Part shown: in pieces, positions 38,590 to 52,620 of the stretch
Layout of the letters: the number at the start of each line of letters is the position of its first letter
Numbering within the stretch: position 1 is the first letter of the stretch
From: Taudactylus pleione
Taxonomy: Eukaryota > Chordata > Amphibia > Anura > Myobatrachidae
Length of the DNA: 64,000 nucleotides
Assembly: GCA_031769625.1 (NCBI GenBank)
Contig: JAUIMM010002008.1
Location: 62,001 to 126,000, forward strand
Direction: 5' to 3'
Notes under the pieces: generated by a model
Database searches by the model: none
What the model saw: only the letters and a program-made list of their open reading frames with translations
What the model was told of the DNA's origin: nothing
Translations under genes and position numbers: made by a program

Positions 38590-40355
38590 TGTGTGACCAT
38601 GGTGATTGCAGGGCTGCACGCTGGATGCAATATACCTGCTAATGTGTGACCATGGTGATTGCAGGGCAGCACGCTGGATGCTATATACCTGCTAATGTGT
38701 GACCATGGTGATTGCAGAGCTGCACGCTGGGTGTTATATACCTGCTAATGTGTGACCATGGTGATTGCAGAGCTGCACGCTGGGTGTTATATACCTGCTA
38801 ATGTGTGACCATGGTGATTGCAGAGCTGCACGCTGGGTGTTATATACCTGCTAATGTGTGACCATGGTGATTGCAGGGCTGCACGCTGTATGCTATATAC
38901 CTGCTAATGTGTGACCATGGTGATTGCAGGGCTGCACGCTGGGTGTTATATACCTGCTAATGTGTGACCATGGTGATCGCAGGGCTGCACGCTGGATTCT
39001 ATATACCTGCTAATGTGTGACCATGGTGATTGCAGGGCTGCACGCTGGATGCTATATACCTGCTAATGTGTGACCATGGTGATTGCAGGGCTGCACGCTG
39101 GGTGTTATATACCTGCTAATGTGTGACCACGGTGATTACAGGGCTGCACGCTGGATGCTATATTCCTGCTAATGTGTGACCATGGTGATTGCAGGGCTGC
39201 ACGCTGGATGCTATATACCTGCTAATGTGTGACCATGGTGATTGCAGGGCTGCACGCTGGATGCTATATACCTGCTAATGTGTGACCATGGTGATTGCAG
39301 GGCTGCACGCTGGGTGCTATATACCTGCTAATGTGTGACCATGGTGATTGCAGGGCTGCACGCTGGATGTTATATACCTGCTAATGTGTGACCATGGTGA
39401 TTGCAGGGCTGCACGCTGGGTGTTATATACCTGCTAATGTGTGACCATGGTGATTGCAGGGCTGCACGCTGGATGTTATATACCTGCTAATGTGTGACCA
39501 TGGTGATTGCAGGGCTGCACGCTGGATGCTATATACCTGCTAATGTGTGACCATGGTGATTGCAGGGCTGCACGGTGGGTGTTATATACCTGCTAATGTG
39601 TGACCATGGTGATTGCAGAGCTGCACGCTGGATGCTATATACCTGCTAATGTGTGACCATGGTGATTGCAGGGCTGCACGCTGGGTGTTATATTCCTGCT
39701 AATGTGTGACCATGGTGATTGCAGGGCTGCACGCTGGGTGTTATATACCTGCTAATGTGTGACCAGGTTGATTGCAGGGCTGCACGCTGGATGTTATATA
39801 CCTGCTAATGTGTGACCACGGTGATTGCAGGGCTGCACGCTGGATGTTATATACCTGCTAATGTGTGACCATGGTGATTGCAGGGCTGCACGCTGGATGT
39901 TGTATACCTGCTAATGTGTGACCACGGTGATTGCATGGCTGCACGCTGGATGCTGTATACCTGCTAATGTGTGACCATGGTGATTGCCGGGCTGCACGCT
40001 GGGTGTTATATACCTGCTAATGTCTGACCATGGTGATTGCAGGGCTGCACGCTGGATGTTATATACCTGCTAATGTGTGACCATGGTGATTACAGGGCTG
40101 CACGCTATATACCTGCTAATGTGTGACCATGGTGATTACAGGGCTGCACGCTGGATGTTATATACCTGCTAATGTGTGACCATGGTGATTTCAGGGATGC
40201 ACGCTGGATGTTATATACTTGCTAATGTGTGACCATGGTGATTGCAGGGCTGCACGCTGGATGCTATATACCTGCTAATGTGTGACCATGGTGATTACAG
40301 GGCTGCACGCTGGATGCTATATACCTGCTAATGTGTGACCATGGTGATTGCAGGG
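38590..40355. repeat. Satellite block duplicated ~3 kb downstream
   Basis: It matches about 41690-43347. The offset is 3,098 before and 2,992 after the AGAGCTGC monomers: three copies here (38716, 38769, 38822), one there (41814). The 2,992-bp offset fits 52x53 + 4x46 + one 52-mer. Shared markers are CACGGTGGG (39571/42563) and CAGGTTGATT (39764/42756). Confidence 0.8.
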
Positions 40356-41689
40356 CTGCACGCTGGGTGTTATATACCTGCTAATGTGTAACCACGGTGA
40401 TTGCAGGGCTGCACGCTGGATGCTATATACCTGCTAATGTGTGACCACGGTGATTACAGGGCTGCACGCTGGATGCTATATACCTGCTAATGTGTGACCA
40501 TGGTGATTGCAGGGCTGCACGCTGGGTGTTATATACCTGATAATGTGTGACCATGGTGATTGCAGGGCTGCACGCTGGGTGTTATATACCTGCTAATGTG
40601 TGACCATGGTGATTGCAGCGCTGCACGCTATATACCTGCCAATGTGTGACCATGGTGATTGCAGGGCTGCACGCTGGATGTTATATACCTGCTAATGTGT
40701 GACCATGGTGATTGCAGGGCTGCACGCTGGATGCTATATACCTGCTAATGTGTAACCATGGTGATTGCAGGGCTGTACGCTGGGTGATATATACCTGCTA
40801 ATGTGTGACCATGGTGATTGCAGGGATGCACGCTGGATGTTATATACTTGCTAATGTGTGACCATGGTGATTGCAGGGCTGCACGCTGGATGCTATATAC
40901 CTGCTAATGTGTGACCATGGTGATTACAGGGCTGCACGCTGGGTTTATATACCTGCTAATGTGTGACCATGGTGATTGCAGGGCTGCACGCTGGATGCTA
41001 TATACCTGCTAATGTGTGACCATGGTGATTGCAGGGCTGCACGCTGGGTGTTATATACCTGATAATGTGTGACCATGGTGATTGCAAGGCTGCACGCTGG
41101 GTCTTATATACCAGCTAATGTGTGACCATGGTGATTGCAGCGCTGCACGCTATATACCTGCTAATGTGTGACCATAGTGATTGCAGGGCTGCACGCTGGA
41201 TGCTATATACCTGCTAATGTGTGACCATGGTGATTGCAGGGCTGCACGCTGGGTGCTCTATACCTGCTAATGTGTGACCATGGTGATTGCAGGGCTGCAC
41301 GCTGGGTGATATATACCTGCTAATGTGTGACCATGGTGATTGCAGGGCTGCACGCTGGATGCTATATACCTGCTAATGTGTGACCATGGTGATTGCAGGG
41401 CTGCACGCTGGATGCTATATACCTGCTAATGTGTGACCACGGTGATTGCAGGGCTGCACGCTGGGTGTTATATACCTGCTAATGTGTGACCATGGTGATT
41501 ACACGGCTGCACGCTGCGTGTTATATACCTGCTAATGTGTGACCATGGTGATTGCAGGGATGCACGCTATATACCTGCTAATGTGTGACCATGGTGACTG
41601 CAGGGCTGCACGCTGGGTGTTATATACCTGCTAATGTGTGACCATGGTGATTGCAGGGCTGCACGCTGGGTGTTATATACCTGCTAATG

Positions 41690-43347
41690 TGTGACCATGG
41701 TGATTGCAGGGCTGCACGCTGGATGCAATATACTTGCTAATGTGTGACCATGGTGATTGCAGGGCAGCACGCTGGATGCTATATACCTGCTAATGTGTGA
41801 CCATGGTGATTGCAGAGCTGCACGCTGGGTGTTATATACCTGCTAATGTGTGACCATGGTGATTGCAGGGCTGCACGCTGTATGCTATATACCTGCTAAT
41901 GTGTGACCATGGTGATTGCAGGGCTGCACGCTGGGTGTTATATACCTGCTAATGTGTGACCATGGTGATCGCAGGGCTGCACGCTGGATTCTATATACCT
42001 GCTAATGTGTGACCATGGTGATTGCAGGGCTGCACGCTGGATGCTATATACCTGCTAATGTGTGACCATGGTGATTGCAGGGCTGCACGCTGGGTGTTAT
42101 ATACCTGCTAATGTGTGACCACGGTGATTACAGGGCTGCACGCTGGATGCTATATTCCTGCTAATGTGTGACCATGGTGATTGCAGGGCTGCACGCTGGA
42201 TGCTATATACCTGCTAATGTGTGACCATGGTGATTGCAGGGCTGCACGCTGGATGCTATATACCTGCTAATGTGTGACCATGGTGATTGCAGGGCTGCAC
42301 GCTGGGTGCTATATACCTGCTAATGTGTGACCATGGTGATTGCAGGGCTGCACGCTGGATGTTATATACCTGCTAATGTGTGACCATGGTGATTGCAGGG
42401 CTGCACGCTGGGTGTTATATACCTGCTAATGTGTGACCATGGTGATTGCAGGGCTGCACGCTGGATGTTATATACCTGCTAATGTGTGACCATGGTGATT
42501 GCAGGGCTGCACGCTGGATGCTATATACCTGCTAATGTGTGACCATGGTGATTGCAGGGCTGCACGGTGGGTGTTATATACCTGCTAATGTGTGACCATG
42601 GTGATTGCAGAGCTGCACGCTGGATGCTATATACCTGCTAATGTGTGACCATGGTGATTGCAGGGCTGCACGCTGGGTGTTATATTCCTGCTAATGTGTG
42701 ACCATGGTGATTGCAGGGCTGCACGCTGGGTGTTATATACCTGCTAATGTGTGACCAGGTTGATTGCAGGGCTGCACGCTGGATGTTATATACCTGCTAA
42801 TGTGTGACCACGGTGATTGCAGGGCTGCACGCTGGATGTTATATACCTGCTAATGTGTGACCATGGTGATTGCAGGGCTGCACGCTGGATGTTGTATACC
42901 TGCTAATGTGTGACCACGGTGATTGCATGGCTGCACGCTGGATGCTGTATACCTGCTAATGTGTGACCATGGTGATTGCCGGGCTGCACGCTGGGTGTTA
43001 TATACCTGCTAATGTCTGACCATGGTGATTGCAGGGCTGCACGCTGGATGTTATATACCTGCTAATGTGTGACCATGGTGATTACAGGGCTGCACGCTAT
43101 ATACCTGCTAATGTGTGACCATGGTGATTACAGGGCTGCACGCTGGATGTTATATACCTGCTAATGTGTGACCATGGTGATTTCAGGGATGCACGCTGGA
43201 TGTTATATACTTGCTAATGTGTGACCATGGTGATTGCAGGGCTGCACGCTGGATGCTATATACCTGCTAATGTGTGACCATGGTGATTACAGGGCTGCAC
43301 GCTGGATGCTATATACCTGCTAATGTGTGACCATGGTGATTGCAGGG
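41690..43347. repeat. Copy of satellite block 38.6-40.4 kb
   Basis: Partner of 38590-40355. Its distal part is shared further with 50.3-52.0 kb, so three or four descendants of one segment lie within 20 kb. Confidence 0.78.
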
Positions 43348-43930
43348 CTGCACGCTGGATGCTATATACCTGCTAATGTGTGACCATGGTGATTGCAGGG
43401 CTGCACGCTGGATGCTATATACCTGCTAATGTGTGACCATGGTGATTGCAGGGCTACACGCTGGATGCTATATACCTGCTAAAGTGTAACCATGGTGATT
43501 GCAGGGCTGCACGCTGGATGTTATATACCTGCTAATGTGTGACCATGGTGATTGCAGGGCTGCACGCTGGATGTCATATACCTGCTAATGTGTGACCATG
43601 GTGATTGCAGGGCTGCACGCTGGGTGTTATATACCTGCTAATGTGTGACCATGGTGATTGCAGGGCTGCACGCTGGGTGTTATATACCTGCTAATGTGTG
43701 ACCATGGTGATTGCAGCGCTGCACGCTATATACCTGCTAATGTGTGACCATGGTGATTGCAGGGCTGCACGCTGGATGCTATATACCTGCTAATGTGTGA
43801 CCATGGTGATTGCAGGGCTGCACGCTGGGTGCTCTATACCTGCTAATGTGTGACCATGGTGATTGCAGGGCTGCACGCTGGGTGTTATATACCTGCTAAT
43901 GTGTGACCATGGTGATTGCAGGGCTGCACG
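42230..43930. repeat. Satellite block repeated 8,077 bp downstream
   Basis: It matches 50307-52007 at a constant offset of 8,077. Markers: CACGGTGG (42563/50640), CAGGTTGATT (42756/50833), GATTTCAGGG (43179/51256), GGGCTACACG (43451/51528), GGGTGCTCTATACC (43827/51904). Confidence 0.8.
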
Positions 43931-46255
43931 CTGGGTGTTATATACCTGCTAATGTGTGACCATGGTGATTACACGGCTGCACGCTGCGTGTTATATACCT
44001 GCTAATGTGTGACCATGGTGATTGCAGGGATGCACGCTATATACCTGCTAATGTGTGACCATGGTGACTGCAGGGCTGCACGCTGGGTGTTATATACCTG
44101 CTAATGTGTGACCATGGTGATTGCTGGGCTGCACGCTGGGTGTTATATACCTGCTAATGTGTAACCACGGTGATTGCAGGGCTGCACGCTGGATGCTATA
44201 TACCTGCTAATGTGTGACCACGGTGATTACAGGGCTGCACGCTGGATGCTATATACCTGCTAATGTGTGACCATGGTGATTGCAGGGCTGCACGCTGGGT
44301 GTTATATACCTGATAATGTGTGACCATGGTGATTGCAGGGCTGCACGCTGGGTGTTATATACCTGCTAATGTGTGACCATGGTGATTGCAGCGCTGCACG
44401 CTATATACCTGCCAATGTGTGACCATGGTGATTGCAGGGCTGCACGCTGGATGTTATATACCTGCTAATGTGTGACCACGGTGATTTCAGGGCTGCACGC
44501 TGGGTGATATATACCTGCTAATGTGTAACCATGGTGATTGCAGGGCTGTACGCTGGGTGATATATACCTGCTAATGTGTGACCATGGTGATTGCAGGGAT
44601 GCACGCTGGATGTTATATACTTGCTAATGTGTGACCATGGTGATTGCAGGGCTGCACGCTGGATGCTATATACCTGCTAATGTGTGACCATGGTGATTAC
44701 AGGGCTGCACGCTGGGTTTATATACCTGCTAATGTGTGACTATGGTGATTACAGGGCTGCACGCTGGGTGTTATATACCTGCTAATGTGTGACCATGGTG
44801 ATTGCAGGGCTGCACGCTGGATGCTATATACCTGCTAATGTGTGACCATGGTGATTGCAGGGCTGCACGCTGGGTGTTATATACCTGATAATGTGTGACC
44901 ATGGTGATTGCAAGGCTGCACGCTGGGTGTTATATACCTGCTAATGTGTGACCATGGTGATTGCAGCGCTGCACGCTATATACCTGCTAATGTGTGACCA
45001 TGGTGATTGCAGGGCTGCACGCTGGATGCTATATACCTGCTAATGTGTGACCATGGTGATTGCAGGGCTGCACGCTGGGTGCTCTATACCTGCTAATGTG
45101 TGACCATGGTGATTGCAGGGCTGCACGCTGGGTGATATATACCTGCTAATGTGTGACCATGGTGATTGCAGGGCTGCACGCTGGATGCTATATACCTGCT
45201 AATGTGTGACCATGGTGATTGCAGGGCTGCACGCTGGATGCTATATACCTGCTAATGTGTGACCACGGTGATTGCAGGGCTGCACGCTGGGTGTTATATA
45301 CCTGCTAATGTGTGACCATGGTGATTACACGGCTGCACGCTGCGTGTTATATACCTGCTAATGTGTGACCATGTTGATTGCAGGGATGCACGCTATATAC
45401 CTGCTAATGTGTGACCATGGTGACTGCAGGGCTGCACGCTGGGTGTTATATACCTGCTAATGTGTGACCATGGTGATTGCAGGGCTGCACGCTGGGTGTT
45501 ATATACCTGCTAATGTGTAACCACGGTGATTGCAGGGCTGCACGCTGGATGCTATATACCTGCTAATGTGTGACCACGGTGATTACAGGGCTGCACGCTG
45601 GATGCTATATACCTGCTAATGTGTGACCATGGTGATTGCAGGGCTGCACGCTGGGTGTTATATACCTGATAATGTGTGACCATGGTGATTGCAGGGCTGC
45701 ACGCTGGGTGTTATATACCTGCCAATGTGTGACCATGGTGATTGCAGGGCTGCACGCTGGATGTTATATACCTGCTAATGTGTGACCACGGTGATTTCAG
45801 GGCTGCACGCTGGGTGATATATACCTGCTAATGTGTAACCATGGTGATTGCAGGGCTGTACGCTGGGTGTTATATACCTGCTAATGTGTGACCATGGTGA
45901 TTACAGGGCTGCACGCTGGATGCTATATACCTGCTAATGTGTGACCACGGTGATTGCAGGGCTGCACGCTGGGTGTTATATACCTGCTAATGTGTGACCA
46001 TGGTGATTACACGGCTGCACGCTGCTTGTTATATACCTGCTAATGTGTGACCATGGTGATTGCAGGGATGCACGCTATATACCTGCTAATGTGTGACCAT
46101 GGTGACTGCAGGGCTGCACGCTGGGTGTTATATACCTGCTAATGTGTGACCATGGTGATTGCAGGGCTGCACGCTGGGTGTTATATACCTGCTAATGTGT
46201 AACCACGGTGATTGCAGGGCTGCACGCTGGATGCTATATACCTGCTAATGTGTGA
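43915..46255. repeat. Satellite block repeated 8,706 bp downstream
   Basis: It matches 52621-54961 at a constant offset of 8,706. The GGTGACTGCAG monomer occurs at 44063, 45419 and 46101 here, and at 52769, 54125 and 54807 there. The GGGTTTATA 52-mer is at 44714 and 53420. The 682-bp interval between two of the markers equals 12x53 + 46. Confidence 0.82.
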
Positions 46256-49200
46256 CCACGGTGATTACAGGGCTGCACGCTGGATGCTATATACCTGCTA
46301 ATGTGTGACCATGGTGATTGCAGGGCTGCACGCTGGGTGTTATATACCTGATAATGTGTGACCATGGTGATTGCAGGGCTGCACGCTGGGTGTTATATAC
46401 CTGCTAATGTGTGACCATGGTGATTGCAGCGCTGCACGCTATATACCTGCCAATGTGTGACCATGGTGATTGCAGGGCTGCACGCTGGATGTTATATACC
46501 TGCTAATGTGTGACCACGGTGATTTCAGGGCTGCACGCTGGGTGATATATACCTGCTAATGTGTAACCATGGTGATTGCAGGGCATACCTGCTAATGTGT
46601 GACCATGGTGATTGCAGGGATGCACGCTGGATGTTATATACTTGCTAATGTGTGACCATGGTGATTGCAGGGCTGCACGCTGGATGCTATATACCTGCTA
46701 ATGTGTGACCATGGTGATTACAGGGCTGCACGCTGGGTTTATATACCTGCTAATGTGTGACTATGGTGATTACAGGGCTGCACGCTGGGTGTTATATACC
46801 TGCTAATGTGTGACCATGGTGATTGCAGGGCTGCACGCTGGATGCTATATACCTGCTAATGTGTGACCATGGTGATTGCAGGGCTACACGCTGGATGCTA
46901 TATACCTGCTAATGTGTAACCATGGTGATTGCAGGGCTGCACGCTGGATGTTATATACCTGCTAATGTGTGACCATGGTGATTGCAGGGCTGCACGCTGG
47001 ATGTTATATACCTGCTAATGTGTGACCACGGTGATTACAGGGCTGCACGCTGGAAGCTATATACCTGCTAATGTGTGACCATGGTGATTGCAGGGCTGCA
47101 CGCTGGGTGTTATATACCTGCTAATGTGTGACCATGGTGATTGCAGGGCTGCACGCTGGGTGTTATATACCTGCTAATGTGTGACCATGGTGATTGCAGC
47201 GCTGCACGCTATATACCTGCTAATGTGTGACCATGGTGATTGCAGGGCTGCACGCTGGATGCTATATACCTGCTAATGTGTGACCATGGTGATTGCAGGG
47301 CTGCACGCTGGGTGTTATATACCTGCTAATGTGTGACCACGGTGATTGCAGGGCTGCACGCTGGATGCTATATACCTGCTAATGTGTGACCATGGTGATT
47401 GCAGGGCTGCACGCTGGGTGTTATATACCTGCTAATGTGTGACCTTGGTGATTGCAGGGCTGCACGCTGGGTGTTATATACCTGCTAATGTGTGACCATG
47501 GTGATTGCAGCGCTGCACGCTATATACCTGCTAATGTGTGACCATGGTGATTGCAGGGCTGCACGCTATATACCTGCCAATGTGTGACCATGGTGATTAC
47601 AGGGCTGCACGCTGGATGTTATATACCTGCTAATGTGTGACCACGGTGATTGCAGGGCTGCACGCTGGGTGATATATACCTGCTAATGTGTAACCATGGT
47701 GATTGCAGGGCTGTACGCTGGGTGTTATATACCTGCTAATGTGTGACCATGGTGATTACAGGGCTGCCCGCTGGATGCTATATACCTGCTAATGTGTGAC
47801 CATGGTGATTGCAGGGCTGCACGCTGGATGCTATATACCTGCAAATGTGTGACCATGGTGATTGCAGGGCTGCACGCTGGATGCTATATACCTGCTAATG
47901 TGTGACCACGGTGATTGCAGGGCTGCACGCTTGATGCTATATACCTGCTAATGTGTGACCATGGTGATTGCAGGGATGCACGCTGGATGTTATATACTTG
48001 CTAATGTGTGACCATGGTGATTGCAGGGCTGCACGCTGGATGCTATATACCTGCTAATGTGTGACCATGGTGATTACAGGGCTGCACGCTGGGTGTTATA
48101 TACCTGCTAATGTGTGACTATGGTGATTACAGGGCTGCACGCTGGGTGTTATATACCTGCTAATGTGTGACCATGGTGATTGCAGGGCTGCACGCTGGAT
48201 GCTATATACCTGCTAATGTGTGACCATGGTGATTGCAGGGCTACACGCTGGATGCTATATACCTGCTAATGTGTAACCATGGTGATTGCAGGGCTGCACG
48301 CTGGATGTTATATACCTGCTAATGTGTGACCATGGTGATTACAGGGCTGCACGCTGGATGTTATATACCTGCTAATGTGTGACCACGGTGATTACAGGGC
48401 TGCACGCTGGAAGCTATATACCTGCTAATGTGTGACCATGGTGATTGCAGGGCTGCACGCTGGGTGTTATATACCTGCTAATGTGTGACCATGGTGATTG
48501 CAGGGCTGCACGCTGGGTGTTATATACCTGCTAATGTGTGACCATGGTGATTGCAGCGCTGCACGCTATATACCTGCTAATGTGTGACCATGGTGATTGC
48601 AGGGCTGCACGCTGGATGCTATATACCTGCTAATGTGTGACCATGGTGATTGCAGGGCTGCACGCTGGGTGTTATATACCTGCTAATGTGTGACCACGGT
48701 GATTGCAGGGCTGCACGCTGGATGCTATATACCTGCTAATGTGTGACCACGGTGATTACAGGGCTGCACGCTGGATGCTATATACCTGCTAATGTGTGAC
48801 CATGGTGATTGCAGGGCTGCATGCTGGGTGTTATATACCTGCTAATGTGTGACCTTGGTGATTGCAGGGCTGCACGCTGGGTGTTATATACCTGCTAATG
48901 TGTGACCATGGTGATTGCAGCGCTGCACGCTATATACCTGCTAATGTGTGACCATGGTGATTGCAGGGCTGCACGCTGGATGCTATATACCTGCTAATGT
49001 GTGACCATGGTGATTGCAGGGCTGCACGCTGGGTGTTATATACCTGCTAATGTGTGACCTTGGTGATTGCAGGGCTGCACGCTGGATGCTATATACCTGC
49101 TAATGTGTGACCATGGTGATTGCAGGGATGCACGCTATATACCTGCTAATGTGTGACCATGGTGATTGCAGGGCTGCACGCTGGGTGTTATATACCTGCT

Positions 49201-50350
49201 AATGTGTGACCATGGTGATTGCAGGGCTGCACGCTGGGTGTTATATACCTGCTAATGTGTGACCACGGTGATTGCAGGGCTGCACGCTAGGTGTTATATA
49301 CCTGCTAATGTGTGACCATGGTGATTGCAGGGCTGCACGCTGGATGCTATATACCTGCTAATGTGTGACCATGGTGATTGCAGGGCTGCACGCTGGATGC
49401 TATATACCTGCTAATGTGTGACCACGGTGATTGCAGGGCTGCACGCTGGGTGTTATATACCTGCTAATGTGTGACCATGGTGATTACACGGCTGCACGCT
49501 GCGTGTTATATACCTGCTAATGTGTGACCATGGTGATTGCAGGGATGCACGCTATATACCTGCTAATGTGTGACCATGGTGATTGCAGGGCTGCACGCTG
49601 GGTGTTATATACCTGCTAATGTGTGACCATGGTGATTGCAGGGCTGCACGCTGGGTGTTATATTACTGCTAATGTGTGACCACGGTGATTGCAGGGCTGC
49701 ACGCTGGATGCTATATACCTGCTAATGTGTGATCACGGTGATTACAGGGCTGCACGCTGGATGCTATATACCTGCTAATGTGTGACCATGGTGATTGCAG
49801 GGCTGCACGCTGGGTGTTATATACCTGCTAATGTGTGACCTTGGTGATTGCAGGGCTGCACGCTGGGTGTTATATACCTGCTAATGTGTGACCATGGTGA
49901 TTGCAGCGCTGCACGCTATATACCTGCTAATGTGTGATCATGGTGATTGCAGGGCTGCACGCTGGATGCTATATACCTGCTAATGTGTGACCATGGTGAT
50001 TGCAGGGCTGCACGCTGGGTGTTATATACCTGCTAATGTGTGACCATGGTGATTGCAGGGCTGCACGCTGGATGCTATATACCTGCTAATGTGTGACCAT
50101 GGTGATTGCAGGGCTGCACGCTGGATGCTATATACCTGCTAATGTGTGACCACGGTGAATGCAGGGCTGCACGCTGGGTGTTATATACCTGCTAATGTGT
50201 GACCATGGTGATTACACGGCTGCATGCTGCGTGTTATATACCTGCTAATGTGTGACCATGGTGATTGCAGGGATGCACGCTATATACCTGCTAATGTGTG
50301 ACCACGGTGATTGCAGGGCTGCACGCTGGATGCTATATACCTGCTAATGT
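44580..50350. repeat. 5.8-kb satellite block, copy 1
   Basis: It matches about 55170-61018 in order throughout. Successive offsets are 10,591, 10,644, 10,661, 10,714, 10,509 and 10,668. Steps of 53, 205 and 159 bp are whole monomers (1x53, 3x53+46, 3x53). The 17-bp step is a private deletion at about 46584. Markers include GCAAGGCTG (44910/55501), CTGCCCGCTGG (47764/58478), GCTAGGTG (49286/59954), TATTACTGC (49661/60329) and GATCACGG (49731/60399). Confidence 0.83.
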
Positions 50351-52007
50351 GTGACCATGGTGATTGCAGGGCTGCACGCTGGGTGCTATATACCTGCTAA
50401 TGTGTGACCATGGTGATTGCAGGGCTGCACGCTGGATGTTATATACCTGCTAATGTGTGACCATGGTGATTGCAGGGCTGCACGCTGGGTGTTATATACC
50501 TGCTAATGTGTGACCATGGTGATTGCAGGGCTGCACGCTGGATGTTATATACCTGCTAATGTGTGACCATGGTGATTGCAGGGCTGCACGCTGGATGCTA
50601 TATACCTGCTAATGTGTGACCATTGTGATTGCAGGGCTGCACGGTGGGTGTTATATACCTGCTAATGTGTGACCATGGTGATTGCAGAGCTGCACGCTGG
50701 ATGCTATATACCTGCTAATGTGTGACCATGGTGATTGCAGGGCTGCACGCTGGGTGTTATATTCCTGCTAATGTGTGACCATGGTGATTGCAGGGCTGCA
50801 CGCTGGGTGTTATATACCTGCTAATGTGTGACCAGGTTGATTGCAGGGCTGCACGCTGGATGTTATATACTTGCTAATGTGTGACCACGGTGATTGCAGG
50901 GCTGCACGCTGGATGTTATATACCTGCTAATGTGTGACCATGGTGATTGCAGGGCTGCACGCTGGATGTTGTATACCTGCTAATGTGTGACCACGGTGAT
51001 TGCATGGCTGCACGCTGGATGCTGTATACCTGCTAATGTGTGACCATGGTGATTGCCGGGCTGCACGCTGGGTGTTATATACCTGCTAATGTCTGACCAT
51101 GGTGATTGCAGGGCTGCACGCTGGATGTTATATACCTGCTAATGTGTGACCATGGTGATTACAGGGCTGCACGCTATATACCTGCTAATGTGTGACCATG
51201 GTGATTACAGGGCTGCACGCTGGATGTTATATACCTGCTAATGTGTGACCATGGTGATTTCAGGGATGCACGCTGGATGTTATATACTTGCTAATGTGTG
51301 ACCATGGTGATTGCAGGGCTGCACGCTGGATGCTATATACCTGCTAATGTGTGACCATGGTGATTACAGGGCTGCACGCTGGATGCTATATACCTGCTAA
51401 TGTGTGACCATGGTGATTGCAGGGCTGCACGCTGGATGCTATATACCTGCTAATGTGTGACCATGGTGATTGCAGGGCTGCACGCTGGATGCTATATACC
51501 TGCTAATGTGTGACCATGGTGATTGCAGGGCTACACGCTGGATGCTATATACCTGCTAAAGTGTAACCATGGTGATTGCAGGGCTGCACGCTGGATGTTA
51601 TATACCTGCTAATGTGTGACCATGGTGATTGCAGGGCTGCACGCTGGATGTCATATACCTGCTAATGTGTGACCATGGTGATTGCAGGGCTGCACGCTGG
51701 GTGTTATATACCTGCTAATGTGTGACCATGGTGATTGCAGGGCTGCACGCTGGGTGTTATATACCTGCTAATGTGTGACCATGGTGATTGCAGCGCTGCA
51801 CGCTATATACCTGCTAATGTGTGACCATGGTGATTGCAGGGCTGCACGCTGGATGCTATATACCTGCTAATGTGTGACCATGGTGATTGCAGGGCTGCAC
51901 GCTGGGTGCTCTATACCTGCTAATGTGTGACCATGGTGATTGCAGGGCTGCACGCTGGGTGTTATATACCTGCTAATGTGTGACCATGGTGATTGCAGGG
52001 CTGCACG
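50307..52007. repeat. Copy of satellite block 42.2-43.9 kb
   Basis: Partner of 42230-43930 at offset 8,077, with only scattered single-base changes such as CATTGTGATT at 50632. Confidence 0.78.
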
Positions 52008-52620
52008 CTGGATGCTATATACCTGCTAATGTGTGACCATGGTGATTGCAGGGCTGCACGCTGGATGCTATATACCTGCTAATGTGTGACCACGGTGATT
52101 GCAGGGCTGCACGCTGGGTGTTATATACCTGCTAATGTGTGACCATGGTGATTACACGGCTGCACGCTGCGTGTTATATACCTGCTAATGTGTGACCATG
52201 GTGATTGCAGGGATGCATGCTATATACCTGCTAATGTGTGACCATGGTGACTGCAGGGCTGCACGCTGGGTGTTATATACCTGCTAATGTGTGACCATGG
52301 TGATTGCAGGGCTGCACGCTGGGTGTTATATACCTGCTAATGTGTAACCACGGTGATTGCAGGGCTGCACGCTGGATGCTATATACCTGCTAATGTGTGA
52401 CCACGGTGATTACAGGGCTGCACGCTGGATGCTATATACCTGCTAATGTGTGACCATGGTGATTGCAGGGCTGCACGCTGGGTGTTATATACCTGATAAT
52501 GTGTGACCATGGTGATTGCAGGGCTGCACGCTGGGTGTTATATACCTGCTAATGTGTGACCATGGTGATTACAGGGCTGCACGCTGGATGCTATATACGT
52601 GCTAATGTGTGACCACGGTG

